Of a DNA stretch of 64,000 nucleotides, positions 13,101 to 23,917 are shown in pieces. The notes under the pieces were generated by a model. That model saw only the letters and a program-made list of their open reading frames with translations. It did no database searches and was not told where the DNA came from. The stretch comes from Knoxdaviesia capensis. Lineage: Eukaryota; Ascomycota; Sordariomycetes; Microascales; Gondwanamycetaceae. How positions within the stretch are numbered: the first letter of the stretch is position 1; each line of letters starts with the position of its first letter. The stretch spans positions 786,466 to 850,465 of the forward strand of contig LNGK01000005.1 of the NCBI GenBank assembly GCA_001510575.1. The letters are read 5' to 3'. The position numbers and the translations under genes were made by a program.

Positions 13101-15725
13101 CAAAAAACACCGCGTGACTTCGTATCCGTGGGACAACAACATGCCCAGGTCTCCCTGCATCTTGATGCGGGCGCCGTGGCAGCGAGTCCGTGAGATGAAG
13201 AGACCTGACCTGCAAGTTCCCTCTATATGCGGCCAAACGGGCGTCTCTTGCATTCCCATCCCTCTTCTTGTTGGTTTGCTGTGTGTGCATTGGGGTGATT
13301 GGGGCAGTGGAAGGCATGTTGGACCGCAGGATGATGGCGAGCACGAAACCGCGAGAGGCGAGATACAGAAACGCACCCGGCTGAGAAGAAAACAGCCAGA
13401 AACTTTCGAAAGCGATCCAGAAGCTTAGATCGGGGCAGCAAGTCGGGCACAGAACGCAACCTGTTGGGTGCAAGGATGGCCGGGAAAAGCGATCGTCATG
13501 GCAGTCGTGTGAAGCTGTTGAGGCCTAGACGGAAGACAAACGCACCATGCGTTAGGCAGGGGGAAGAATGAAGTCTAAACCGGCAGATATTCAGCCGACA
13601 GAAGTATCTCCCTCTTCACCCGGACCCGGAGCTTAAGGAGCGGAGGAGGGAGTCTCCTTCGACGTTTGCCTCCTGCCGATGTCATCGGCTCTCCACTGTT
13701 CACCGGCTAGGCCGACGTGGCCTATCTAATCTTGATATATGAGGGAGCGAAAAGGCCCTTCCACTTATATAATAGCATGAGCGAGACGGCTGTTCGGCCA
13801 CACATATGGCCGCGGTGGTCAATATGCCGCACGTAGTGGCGTTGCGGGTGACTCTCTAACGTGAGAGGGACCACATCACGGCTAGGGTGATAGCCACTCA
13901 GGCAGGAAATTCGTAAGACGTCAGTCCAGGCCAGGGTTTTCCCCTCCCGCAGATGCAGTGTCCATACAAAATTAAATCAACGTCAACATCGATGCACGCT
14001 GATGTAAAGCGTCCCCCACTTGAACCAAGCAGCCCCCATTAAGGGATCGGAGGGTGGCGAGTCCCTTGGCGGGCAGGCAAGAATAGAGAGAGACAACGAG
14101 AGGGAGAAAGTCCTCCTCCTCTTCAGCCACCCTCATATATGCATACTGTTCCTTCCTTTGATCTGCCCCTGCAAGAGGAGGAAGGGGAGACTGGCACGGG
14201 ATCAGAGACAGTAAAGAACAATCACGAATCCACGCCGTCCCCCCGACGCAGAGCTGATTACCTTGCCGGGAGCCTGAGGCCGTCCAAGACAACCTCGTCC
14301 GGAGCAAGTTCCGCGGATCTGGGGGCTGGTCGGAAGTATGCACGCACAGCAAGAGAAAACCTAGTGCTGCACGTCAAAAAACTCCACCGGCCCCACCCCC
14401 TCCAACTCCAGCACCTCCGTGATCTCCGGTCCGGTTTGGAATCTTTTTGAGCGAAATTGTGGAGCCATCTCCACTTTTGAGCCGCAGAAATTACGTGGGA
14501 CGTCGGCTCAGTCCCACACGAATTGTGTTTATGGCAGGGCAAGAAAGCATTCGCGTGGCGGGGGAGGAGAAGGGAAGCAGCCAGCATTTGTGGCATGGGC
14601 CACTGTTCAGGAATGCCGGCCATGCTTAGCTCGCCTGAGCTAATTCCCGTAGCTATCCGTACTCCCCTGGAGCCGGTATGGGTAGCTGTTCTTTCTCCCC
14701 CAACACATGTTCCAGACACATGGCTGCTTTCTCAGCCGTTGCACGCATATGTAGCAGTGCATGCTTGCACGGCAGGTCATGATAATCGAGGAGAGGACAG
14801 ATCACGCCGGTTATTGATCGATGATGATATAGCCGGTGCTGACGGTGCCAAGTACACGACAGGGCCGGATACAGCTCTCCTTATCTTGCAGCCAAGGTGG
14901 GTAGCGCAGAAACAAGCTTTTTCCTGTCTACTCTTATTCGACGCACAGGCTGGGCGTCTCGCTCCTACGAGACCCTGTATGTCAGTTTGGTGTCATTGCC
15001 CCAAAGTCAAAAGCAACCTCCACCAAGGGAACCCGTGGAGACACGGGGAAGGGGCAAACTTACTGTCAGCAGAAGACCAAGGGCCAGAGAGTCTAATCAA
15101 GGTGGAAACCCCCTCAGAACTACGCCACGTAGAGCATAGACGGCTTGCTCCGTGAACACGACAGCCCGATCATGATGCTCAGAATACGCGCTCATGTGCT
15201 CCTCGCCGAAAGAGGGAGATTGCGGGACAACTCCAAATATCATTCGACGGTGCTGGCAGTTCATTGGAGGTGCCCATTGACGCGATCGACTCGGGGAGTA
15301 GCTAGTGTTGGACAGCGAATCACCAGGCTGTATCGGAGATGTCCTTCCTTCACCGGATGCATGTTCGAGCAAGCGAGCAAGGTTCCAAGCGGCGTCGTTG
15401 TGTCATTGCATTAACGTTAGGTTGCATGGCAGTCGAGTTGTGAAGCTTGTCGGGTCTATTCCTATGATAGCAAGTACCTGAGTTTGACTCCTGCAGGAGG
15501 GGTTGGTCCGGTTGAGTGAGTGGAAAGGGAGGGTGGTCGGTTCTCGACGTAGAGCTAGCTCTGCATGCAATGGTGACGAGTGTGCATGAGGCACCGGTGC
15601 TTTTGAGAGAACAGAAACAATGGTTGGGGCGCGAACCAAGAAACATTGTTGATCGGGTATATGCAGAAATGGTCTGATGAGGAGAGAAACGCAAAAGAGA
15701 AAACCTGGGCCTCGCCACTGCCGTG

Positions 15726-15733
15726 TATAAAAG
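15726..15733 (+). promoter_or_regulatory. TATA box, probable core promoter of the annexin gene
   Basis: A perfect TATAAAAG lies on the plus strand 726 bases upstream of the chosen annexin start codon, followed within 110 bases by three telobox-like ACCCTAA motifs. No other plus-strand gene lies between. The long distance would imply a 5' leader of about 700 bases. Confidence 0.4.
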
Positions 15734-15770
15734 AGAGAGAGCATGACGAGGGGCGAGGGGAGGAAACCCG

Positions 15771-15840
15771 AACCCTAAGCAGCGGGCTTATCGTGACCCT
15801 AACGGTCTTATCTTTGACCCCACTCGGGCGACCCTAACCC
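15771..15840 (+). promoter_or_regulatory. Cluster of three telobox-like motifs
   Basis: AACCCTAA at 15771-15778, ACCCTAACG at 15796-15804 and ACCCTAACCC at 15831-15840 lie within 70 bases just downstream of a TATA box. Such telomere-repeat motifs are bound by Myb-type factors (Tbf1, and TRF-like proteins) in yeasts and other eukaryotes. The role here is inferred. Confidence 0.4.
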
Positions 15841-16458
15841 GAACAACCTCCGGGTGCCGTGCCAAGGTGGAGGGAGCCGGAGCCCGGGAAGTCGCCAAGC
15901 ATCTGAATTTCCGAGACGACCTCAAAGGTCTGCTTGGCAAAACGCGAGCTTGAGGCCTTGCTGTGCGCATTACGAAGCTGAAAATACGGACCAGGCGAAG
16001 ATTCGGAAGTAAATGGAGGGGAATAAGAGCAAGGACAGGGATACGAGGTGTGAAGTCATTCGTATCCCCATGAGCAACATCGCCCAGCACCAGGTGGAAA
16101 AAGAATGGCCCTCAGGAGACCACGAAACAGAATCCAGTCTCACAAGGCAAATCCAGACATACGTGGTAGACACTGGTATCACCAACCTGTGAAAGAGAGT
16201 CTCAATTTCCTCAAGTCGAGTGGTGGGAACGCTGAAAGCCGCACAGACGTTAGGGTTACGATCCCGGTGTCACGCATACAGACTTCTGGCCGTCAGCAAC
16301 TCCTCTTCAGCTTGAAACCGGCAGTCAGCCTGACAACGAGATCAGAAAAAGCCGTGAGACTGTCAGATTTCATCGTTTCCTCGACAAAGCAGACACGCAC
16401 CTCCCTCGAGAATCCTCCCACTGAAACAGACCTACACGACCAGCAAACACGGAAGAAA

Positions 16459-19390
16459 ATGTCGTCGCTCGCCGTCGACGACAGCGGCCGCCGCGGCCGC
16501 TCCAAATCGCCCGGTGGCCGCCGCCGCAACGACCCCGCAGACGACTACGACCGCAGCACGCCGCCGGGGCCCACGGCCAGCAGCGGCACACTGTCGCGCT
16601 ACGAGCCGCCGCCGTCGCCGCCGCAAGCGTCGTCCCGCGCCGGCCCTGGCCGCGAACGCAGCTACGTGTACCCCGAAGACGACCTTTCCAGTAGCGACGA
16701 CGCCGCCGCCGCCGCCGGTGGTGCGCGTGGCAGCCGTCGCCAGCTGGCGGCCAGCCAGAGCGCAGCTTCGCGTGGTGGCGGCGGCGGGTACGATCCTGCC
16801 GCTCTCGACCCCGACCACGTGACCTCCGACCCGGACTCGTCGCGCCGCAGCCGCCGCCGCGGCACCAGCCAACGGCCCGGCCCGACTGCTTCCGGCGCCC
16901 TGCTGCCGTACCCGGACGAGCCCGACTCGCTCCTCCCGGAGTTGCGCGGCAGCACGAGCTACCGCGATTACGGCGGAGCCGCTGGTGCTGCCGACCAGCC
17001 GCCGCCGCCGCCGCTGCCGCCGTCGTCCTCGCGGTACCGCCGCGACTCGTCCCCGCCGGCGCCGCCGTCCGAGTACCGGAGCTCGCGCGACAAGATCCGC
17101 GACAGCACGGGCGGCGCACGCAGCTCCCGCGATACCTTTGACGACGACCCGCGGCTCAAGGACCGACTGCCGGAGCGGCCGGCCGCGGGCCGGGGAGCGG
17201 AGCCGGCGCCTGCGGGCGGCTCGTTTTCGCGGCCGTTGCCAGACGATATCTCTGCTAGACTGGCCACCATGCTGCCCAAGTACCGCAAGAACTTTGAAGA
17301 AGACGACAAGAAGAAGCCCGGAAGCCGCGACGATGGCCGCGGCAAGGCCGATGCGCCGTCGCCGCGCCGGTCGAGCTACCTCCGCAGCTCGCGACCCGAC
17401 GACCTGGCCTACGGCGACATTTACGAAGACTCGGACTCCGAGTCTGACCGGGGCGGGAAGACCAACTCGCGCCGCCTGGCCGAGGGCGACCGCGACCGCG
17501 ACCGCCGCCGCCGGTACACCTCGGAGAACGAGCGCCCCGAGTCTCGCTACGGCCGCCAGCCGCAGCCGCCGCTGTCGCCGCCGCCCGTGTCGACCTCGCC
17601 GCCGGGCGCGAGTGGCCAGCGGTACCAGTACGGCAGCATCGAGAGCTCGCTGCCGGGCGCGTTCCCCGGCGAGCATGATGACCACGCAGCCGATAAGCCG
17701 CGCCGACCACAGCGCGATTCTCCGCCACCGGACAAGCCGCTCCGAGACTCGCGGGATCGAGTTGATGCGCGCGACGACAAACGCCGGTCGTACTACGACA
17801 AATACGGTGGCTCGGCTATTGATGATGGGCCTTCTGATCCCCGTCGTACGTCCGCTTCCACGCTGGGGCCGAATGTCGGCACCGCGTCTCCATCCGGCGG
17901 CCGGGACAAGCGCGACCGGTCGCGCCGGCGGCGCGAGAGCGCTGGGGAGGACGATGGTGGCCGTGGGCCACGCAAGTCGTCGGACATGCTGACTGTGAGC
18001 ACCGGCCATCGACGCCGTGGATCATCTGTGGCGCCGTCGCCGATGCTGGAAGCCTACCGCGGCACGTACCAGGACATCTCGCCGATGCCGTCGCCTATGA
18101 TGCTGGCAGCGGGCGCCGCAGCCGGAGCAGCAGGCGCATCAGCCGCAGAGCGGTGGTCAGCATCCCTCGGAGACGTTCCGGCTCTGTCGACCCTGGACGG
18201 TGACGGCTCCGCGGTGGGCGCAGACGACCGCCGCCGCAGCCGACGAGCGCGCTTCTACGACCCCAAGGACGACGCGCTGCTGATCGCCAAAGCCCTCAAG
18301 GGCGACCGCCGCGCGCCCGACACCGAGCCACTGATTGAGATCCTGCCCGGGCTGACGCACGACCAAGTCATGGAGCTGCGCAAGGAGTACAAGTCGATCG
18401 TGCGCACCGGCCGCCACGGCGTCAACGTCGCTAAGCACATCAAGGCGCGGCTGAAGGACGAGGACCCGAGCCTGATGAAGGCGTGCTACGTGGTAGCCCT
18501 CGGCCAGTGGGAGTCGGAGGCCTACTGGGCGAACACGTGGTACCAGGGCGACAAGACCCGCCGCGAGCTGCTGATCGAGTCGCTGATGGGCCGCTCCAAC
18601 GAGGAGATCCGCAGCATCAAGGAGGCCTTCCACGACCGCCGCTACGACGATAGTCTGACCCAGTGCATGCGCACCGAGCTCAAGGAGGACAAGTTCAAGA
18701 AGGCGGTTCTGCTCGTGCTGGCCGAGGAGCGCGCCGACGAGCGCGACTCGCACGGCCGCCGGGTGCCGATCGATATGAACCAGGTTGCCCGCGACGTCGC
18801 CGATCTGCGCCGCGCCGTGCGGTCGGAGCGCGGCGGCGAGTCGGCGATGATTTCAATTGTCATCCGCCGGAGTGATGCCCAGCTGGAGGAGATCCTACGC
18901 GAGTATCGCCACCAGTTCTCATCCAACTTTGCGCGGGACGCCCTGAAGAAGAGCGGCAACCTTGTGGTCAGTGCCCGTTCGGGTCTAACCCACCCCTTTC
19001 CACCCTCACCATCTTCATATCTGATGGCTGACCTGACATGCTAACAACGTGATCCCAAACATACAGGGCGAAGTCCTCGCACACATCCTCAACGGCGTAA
19101 TCAACAAGCCGGTGCGCGACGCAATGCTGCTCAACCACGCGCTCACAGCCTCGCGCTCCGACGAGCTGCGCCGCGAGCTGCTGACGTCGCGGCTCGTGCG
19201 CTTCCACTGGGACCGCCGCCACATGGAGGAGGTGCGGCGCGCCTACCGCCAGCGCTACGACGTCGAGCTGCAGGATGCCGTGGCCGCCGCCACCGGGTCG
19301 GGCCCGTGGGGCGCGTTCTGCCACCAGCTGTGCATTGCGCGCATTGCCGACGATGTGCGCCGGGTTGAGCGAGTTGGCGGCGGCGATTAA
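16459..19390 (+). CDS. Divergent fungal annexin with long disordered N-terminus
   Basis: Two exons, 16459-18966 and 19067-19390, encode about 943 residues. The 100-base intron has a GTCAGT donor, a ctaac branch site at 19041 and an acag acceptor. Residues 1 to about 590 are low complexity, rich in Arg, Ser, Asp and Pro, with RS-like and poly-Pro runs. Residues from about 600 to the end form annexin repeats: the first begins near DPKDDALLIAKALKGD, and later ones include RRELLIESLMGRSNEEI and the exon 2 repeat around GEVLAHILNGVINKPVRDAM. Annexins bind membrane phospholipid, normally through Ca2+ held by a GxGTD loop. Here that loop reads KGDRRAPDTE in the first repeat and GRSNEE in a later one, so Ca2+ binding looks lost, as in the divergent ANXC4-like fungal group. 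I chose the ATG at 16459 over an in-frame ATG at 16105 because the extra 118 residues look non-coding. The gene converges on CRY-DASH. Confidence 0.88.
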
Positions 19391-19777
19391 GCAGCTGGGG
19401 AGGCGTCCGTTTATGTGCTTGAAGTGTCGGTGTGCTATCGGGCAAGTCCCGGCTGGAGATTGCATGTTTTCAGGTGTGAGGGCTTTGACGGGCATTCTGT
19501 CGGTAGGCTGATGATTCGGGGTACCCTCCGACTGATATAGAACACGGAGTTATCATTATCGTTAGGTTATACTTGAAGACGAGGAAGGAAAAACTCAAAC
19601 TCTTATTAACAGAAGAAATATCGCTATGATTCTAACCGGAATCTGGATCTATATCCCATTGTGATAGCCCAGATTCCCGAATGCCATGTCCAACGATCAA
19701 CTCTCGTACAATCCACCGTATATTACCTGGCGTCCGTACTCCATTTTCCCTAAAGGAAGTGCTGCTTTTGTTGTTAT
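19391..19777. other. Convergent spacer between annexin and CRY-DASH
   Basis: 387 bases between two converging stop codons, expected to hold both 3' UTRs and polyadenylation signals. It is AT-richer than the flanking exons. No gene seen. Confidence 0.7.
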
Positions 19778-22700
19778 TCACTCGCTTTTCACCTCCGCCG
19801 TGCGCGTCCCCACCACAATCGCCGGCTGTCTCTGCTCGACCGGGACCACATCTTGCTCGCGCGCCGCCCCGCCGTGGTGCGCACCCCCGCCGCCATCCTC
19901 ACTCAGCGGGGTCACGAGCTGATCGACGCTTTCGTCCTGGCTCGCCTCTTCGTCTTCAGTGTCGGCGCGCTGGGCCACCAGCGACGCCGCGTCCTGCGTG
20001 GCTGCGGTGCGCGGGGTGCTCATCGCCACCACGTCGACACCCGTCGCGGCAGACGCTGCGGTGCTGGCCGTTGCGGCGGCAGTTCTAGCGGCAGACGTCC
20101 CCGGGTGGCGGGGCTCGGCGGCGGGGTTGGCTGCAGCCGGCACGCGGCCCGGGACAAACGGCGCCGAGGTGGGCGAGAACGCCGTCACCCCGGCGGTCTG
20201 CGGCGGCTGGTACGACACCGAGGAGTTGGCCGTAGATGTGTTCCCCACCGACGTCCCGCCGCTACTGGCCGTATTGGGGCCAGACCAGTTCGACCCATTT
20301 GCCACGTACGGGTTGTGCGGGCTTGCAAAGTTTCCCGGCTGCTGTACGGGGGGACCGCCAGCCTGCGACGGGAACGGCACGAACACCTGGCCGGGATAGA
20401 ATGCTGCCGGCACGTGCGGGAACACGGTGGGAGCTGTCACGGTCAGCGGGCCGGGCTGTGCCATGGTGATGGCCACGTTGTACATGTCCGGCGTCATGTT
20501 GACGCCCTGGAAGCCGTATTGCACCGGGTATCCGTATGGCGGCTCGGCTTGCTGCATCGGCTGCTGGTACGTGTAGTTGTGCGCCTGGTAGTTGTGCTGG
20601 TAGGCGTGCGTGGACTGCGGGTTGTGAGGTTGCGGCGGGAACACGTGGGTGTTGTTGTACGCCATGTGGTCCTGCTGATGCACAGGATGGGGTTGGTGGC
20701 CCGGGTGGTGGAACTGCTGCTGCATTCCGGGTCCGTAAAACTGCGTGGGGTGGGGGCCCGTTTGGGGCCCCGGAACCGGAGCGGGGCCGTGCACTGGAGC
20801 CGGGACCGGACCATGTGGACCCGGATGCCCCACATGGCCGCTTGCAACCATTCCGCCCCGCATGCCACCGCGGCCACCGCCGCGGTTCATACCACCGCCA
20901 CCACCACGCGGACCAGTGGGGGGCCGTTGCATGCCTATTGCCCACGCCTGCGTGTTTCCGCCACCGCTGTGCGGACCGTAGTTCTCATGGCCGTGCTGGC
21001 TGTAAAACTGCGCTCCCGGCATGATATGAGGCCCGCCGTCAGTTTGGGCGGCAGGGCCAGCGTGTCCGTGCTGCGGTCCCTGGCCATGCATCATGCCTCC
21101 AAACCCGGCAACCGTCTGGGTGTTCTGCAGGGAATCGATGCTGTTCGGGGTCATGTGCAGATTGACCGGGTATCCCCGGCTTCCACCACTACCACCGCTG
21201 CTCCGGTTCAGAGACGTGCGGGACTGGCGCCGGAACCCACCGCCCGGAAGCTGTCCGGCTCCTGATCCCGGGTGGCCCGAGCCGTGACTCAGACTGGAGC
21301 TGTGCATCTGGGTAGACTGGCTCCCCTCGCTGGCGTCCGCGCGGCGCCGGCGCCGACGGCTGCTCCGCGCACTCACGCGGCCATCAACACTATATGCGAT
21401 GGGCACGATGGGGTTGGACACCATGGGCAGGCTCCGGTCAATGCAGTCCCCGTCGGGACTGGGCGGGCCGATGGTGGACGGCTGGAACAGGTTGACCAGG
21501 TTCGTCAGGCCGGCCGTCTCCGGGACCCAGCTGCGCACGTACTTGCCCTGCGGGTCGTACGAAAAGGCCTGCTTGACGGGATTGAAGATGCGCACGTCGC
21601 CACGCGGGTCACAGCCCACTCCGGACATGTACTGCCAGTTGCAGTAGTTGCTGGCCGCGTCGTAGTCGACCAGCATCATCTCGTAGTATTCGGCTCCGAT
21701 GCGCCAGTCCAGGTGCATGTGCTTCGCGAGGAACGACGACGAGTTCTGGCGCGCCCGGTTGCTGGTGTAGCCGGTGTCGAGGAGCTCGCGCTGCGACGCG
21801 TCGATCAGCCCGTGGCCGGTGGTGCCGCTCTCCCAGCGCTGAACCAGGTTCTGCACCGGTGCACCGTGATCGAGCATCAACCTGGCATAGTCGCCGCTGT
21901 ACGATGAGTCGCCTTGGTTGTTACCCTCGGTGGAATTGTCGTGGCTGGTGCTTTGTGCCTCTGTAGACTCTTCCGTCTCAGCTCCGGGAGGGTGACCGGA
22001 TTCACCGCTGTTCCCCTCCCTCGACTTGGTGTCATGACCTGACGGGCCCGGAGGTGATAGCACCAAAGTCTTTAGCAGCCGCTCAGGCAGTGACATCTCG
22101 GCAGCTCCAGCCTGCTCCTGTCGCTCATGCTGGGCTTCAGGTGACGGCATAGGTTTCAGCCGCAGGCCATCAAGAGCGAAGATCTTATCACCAAAGGTTC
22201 GAGCGAGAAGGCGGGCGTAGTCTCGCCAAAGCAGCTCGCAGAGCAAGGAATCCGCACCGTCCGATATGGGGTTTTTGCTGGGTTTCTGGGGTTCCGCGTC
22301 CCCACCGGTGTCGGCCGTTTCGTTCTCTTCACGGCGCTCGGTGCCCGAAGCTTCCGCATCAGGCTTCCACGCCGCTTCCAAAGAAGCAAGCCCGGCAGCA
22401 ATCTGGCGGGCGGTGATGGATCCTAGAGCCAGGTACGCCGAGAGCTTGGTGCTGCCGTTCTTCGAGACGATGCCGTTTCGGGTGTCTCGGAACGTCGTGA
22501 GCATTCCGGATGTCAGCACAAACTGGAGCCGCCGCTGCGCCTCGGCCTCCCCACCGAGGAATGGATGCACGTTGAGCTCGTCGATTCTGGCAAGCTGCGG
22601 GCGGATCAGGGCTTTGATGGGTTTTAGCAGGCAGCTTTCGAGCTCGTCGTAGCTGGAGAAGTCGATGAACGGGTACCGCTTGCAGGTAACGGTCTGTTCG

Positions 22701-23462
22701 GCCGGGGGCGGCGGCGGGAGCGATCCGGGGTTGGGTTTCGGGAACGGCTGGCGGGCTTTCTCTTTCAACGGCTCCTGCGTCTTGCGGAAAGTCGTGAACA
22801 CATCGGGAAGATTGTCGTTCTTGAGCTGGAGATCGCGGCTGCAATACGATAGAGCAAGGACGCCAGTGGCAATTAGTGACATGGAAGCGCGGAAAGGAGA
22901 GAGAGAGAGGTAGATCAGGGGTTGAAGCACACGATGATGACTGATGGACTTACTCATCAATGAGATACTTCTCGTCATACCAGACTTTACTCTGGATGTT
23001 TCGCTTTTGACACAGGCGCCGGACTTCTTTCTCGTCCTGCTTCTCTTCCGACGTCTCGGAGCCGGTCATCCACACGGCCCCGACCGAACCGCCGGCGGCT
23101 TCAATATGTTTCAGAATCCCGCGGAGAGCGTTCGCGTACGACCCGCACCGGATGGCCAAGTCACTCCCGACGTCCTTCAGATCACTCCGCAGCTGCCAGA
23201 CAGTCTGGGCGAGAAACTTGGCCCGATGCGGCCCGCAGCGCCAGTACTTGGCCACGCGACTCCGGGCTTCTGGATACGGCGAGGTTTCACCGGGACGGAG
23301 ACAGCCCGAAACCTCGATCTGGCTGGCGGGGAAGATGAAGACGGGGAGGAGGTATGTGTAGCCATCGTGGTTCTGTGTGGTCGCCAGGTGGTGGAAGATG
23401 GGGTTGTCAGCGACTCGTAGGTCGTTGCGCATGAGATAGATGACTGTGTTGGGACTAGCCAT
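19778..23462 (-). CDS. cry: Cryptochrome DASH with long Gly/Gln-rich C-terminal tail
   Basis: Two exons on the minus strand, 23462-22954 and 22838-19778, encode about 1189 residues. The 115-base intron has a GTAAGT donor and a TTGCAG acceptor. Residues 5-170 form the antenna-binding photolyase domain (VIYLMRNDLRVADNP near the start). Exon 2 opens with the conserved LPDVFTTFRK. The FAD-binding region holds TGYTSNRARQN (about 522-536), SNYCNWQYMSGVGCDPRG and FNPVKQAFSYDPQGKYV, which are CRY-DASH signatures. Two hydrophilic insertions (about residues 335-360 and 400-485) interrupt the helical domain. After about residue 640 follow about 550 residues rich in Gly, Gln, His, Pro and Tyr, with RGG-like runs (GPRGGGGGMNRGGGRGGMRG). 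CRY-DASH proteins are blue-light flavoproteins that bind nucleic acid and repair CPDs mainly in single-stranded DNA. The start is favoured by a CACCATGG context. Confidence 0.93.
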
Positions 23463-23827
23463 GGTGGTGACTATGATGCTCGGGAATGGTGGATGTCATG
23501 CGGCTATGGTTGTAAATGCAGTGAAACGATGGAACAAGACGATCAATCAAAGTGCGCAGGACTGGTGAGATGGTAGCCAGAGAAACATTAAAGATTATAA
23601 ACAGGAAAGGAAAGGAAAAGATGACAGTGACAGAAGAAAGAAAGCTTGAAGAGAAGATTAAAAGCCGAAAGGCCTAGCCTGATGTCACCGGCCCAGACTG
23701 GATTCCTAGTGTAGGCCAAATAGCGGGAACCGACTATGATGATAGTGCGTGTGTTCCGGCGATGATGGCTGCGTCCGGCAAGGCCAAGAACGGTAAATAA
23801 TCAGGGGAAAGGCCGCAATGAGCAAGA

Positions 23828-23917
23828 TTCGGGAGCAGAAAAAAAAGAGAAAAAAGACTTTTAAAGAAGGGAAAAAAAGGAGAAAAGAAAGGAGAAAAAG
23901 AAGAAAAAGAGAAGACA
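23828..23917. repeat. Purine-rich (A/G) low-complexity tract
   Basis: Almost entirely A and G on the plus strand, hence a pyrimidine tract on the strand from which CRY-DASH is transcribed. It lies about 370-450 bases upstream of the CRY-DASH start, where it may be promoter or leader sequence. Confidence 0.6.

Larger units (their letters stand above)
1..16104. other. Gene-poor block of about 16 kb
   Basis: I find no convincing protein-coding gene here on either strand. The open frames are short (the longest about 235 codons), lack the strong third-position G/C preference of the real genes in this window, show no family motif, and cannot be joined through plausible introns into anything I recognise. 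Base composition is mixed, with pyrimidine-rich and AT-rich patches, several microsatellites and a poly-C run at 8808-8818. The last 400 bases hold a TATA box and teloboxes that probably belong to the annexin gene downstream. Long non-coding transcripts or fast-evolving small genes cannot be excluded without RNA data. Confidence 0.6.

Noticed and set aside
12871..13473. 200-codon minus-strand frame in the gene-poor block
   Set aside because: Amino acid content looks random and no homology is recognisable; may be chance.
16432..18009. 525-codon open frame antisense to the annexin head
   Set aside because: It is Arg/Ala/Val-rich, arises from the GC-rich codons of the real gene on the other strand, and has no family motif.
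19853..21265. 470-codon frame antisense to the CRY-DASH tail
   Set aside because: Mirror of the low-complexity tail, Arg/His/Val-rich, no domain.
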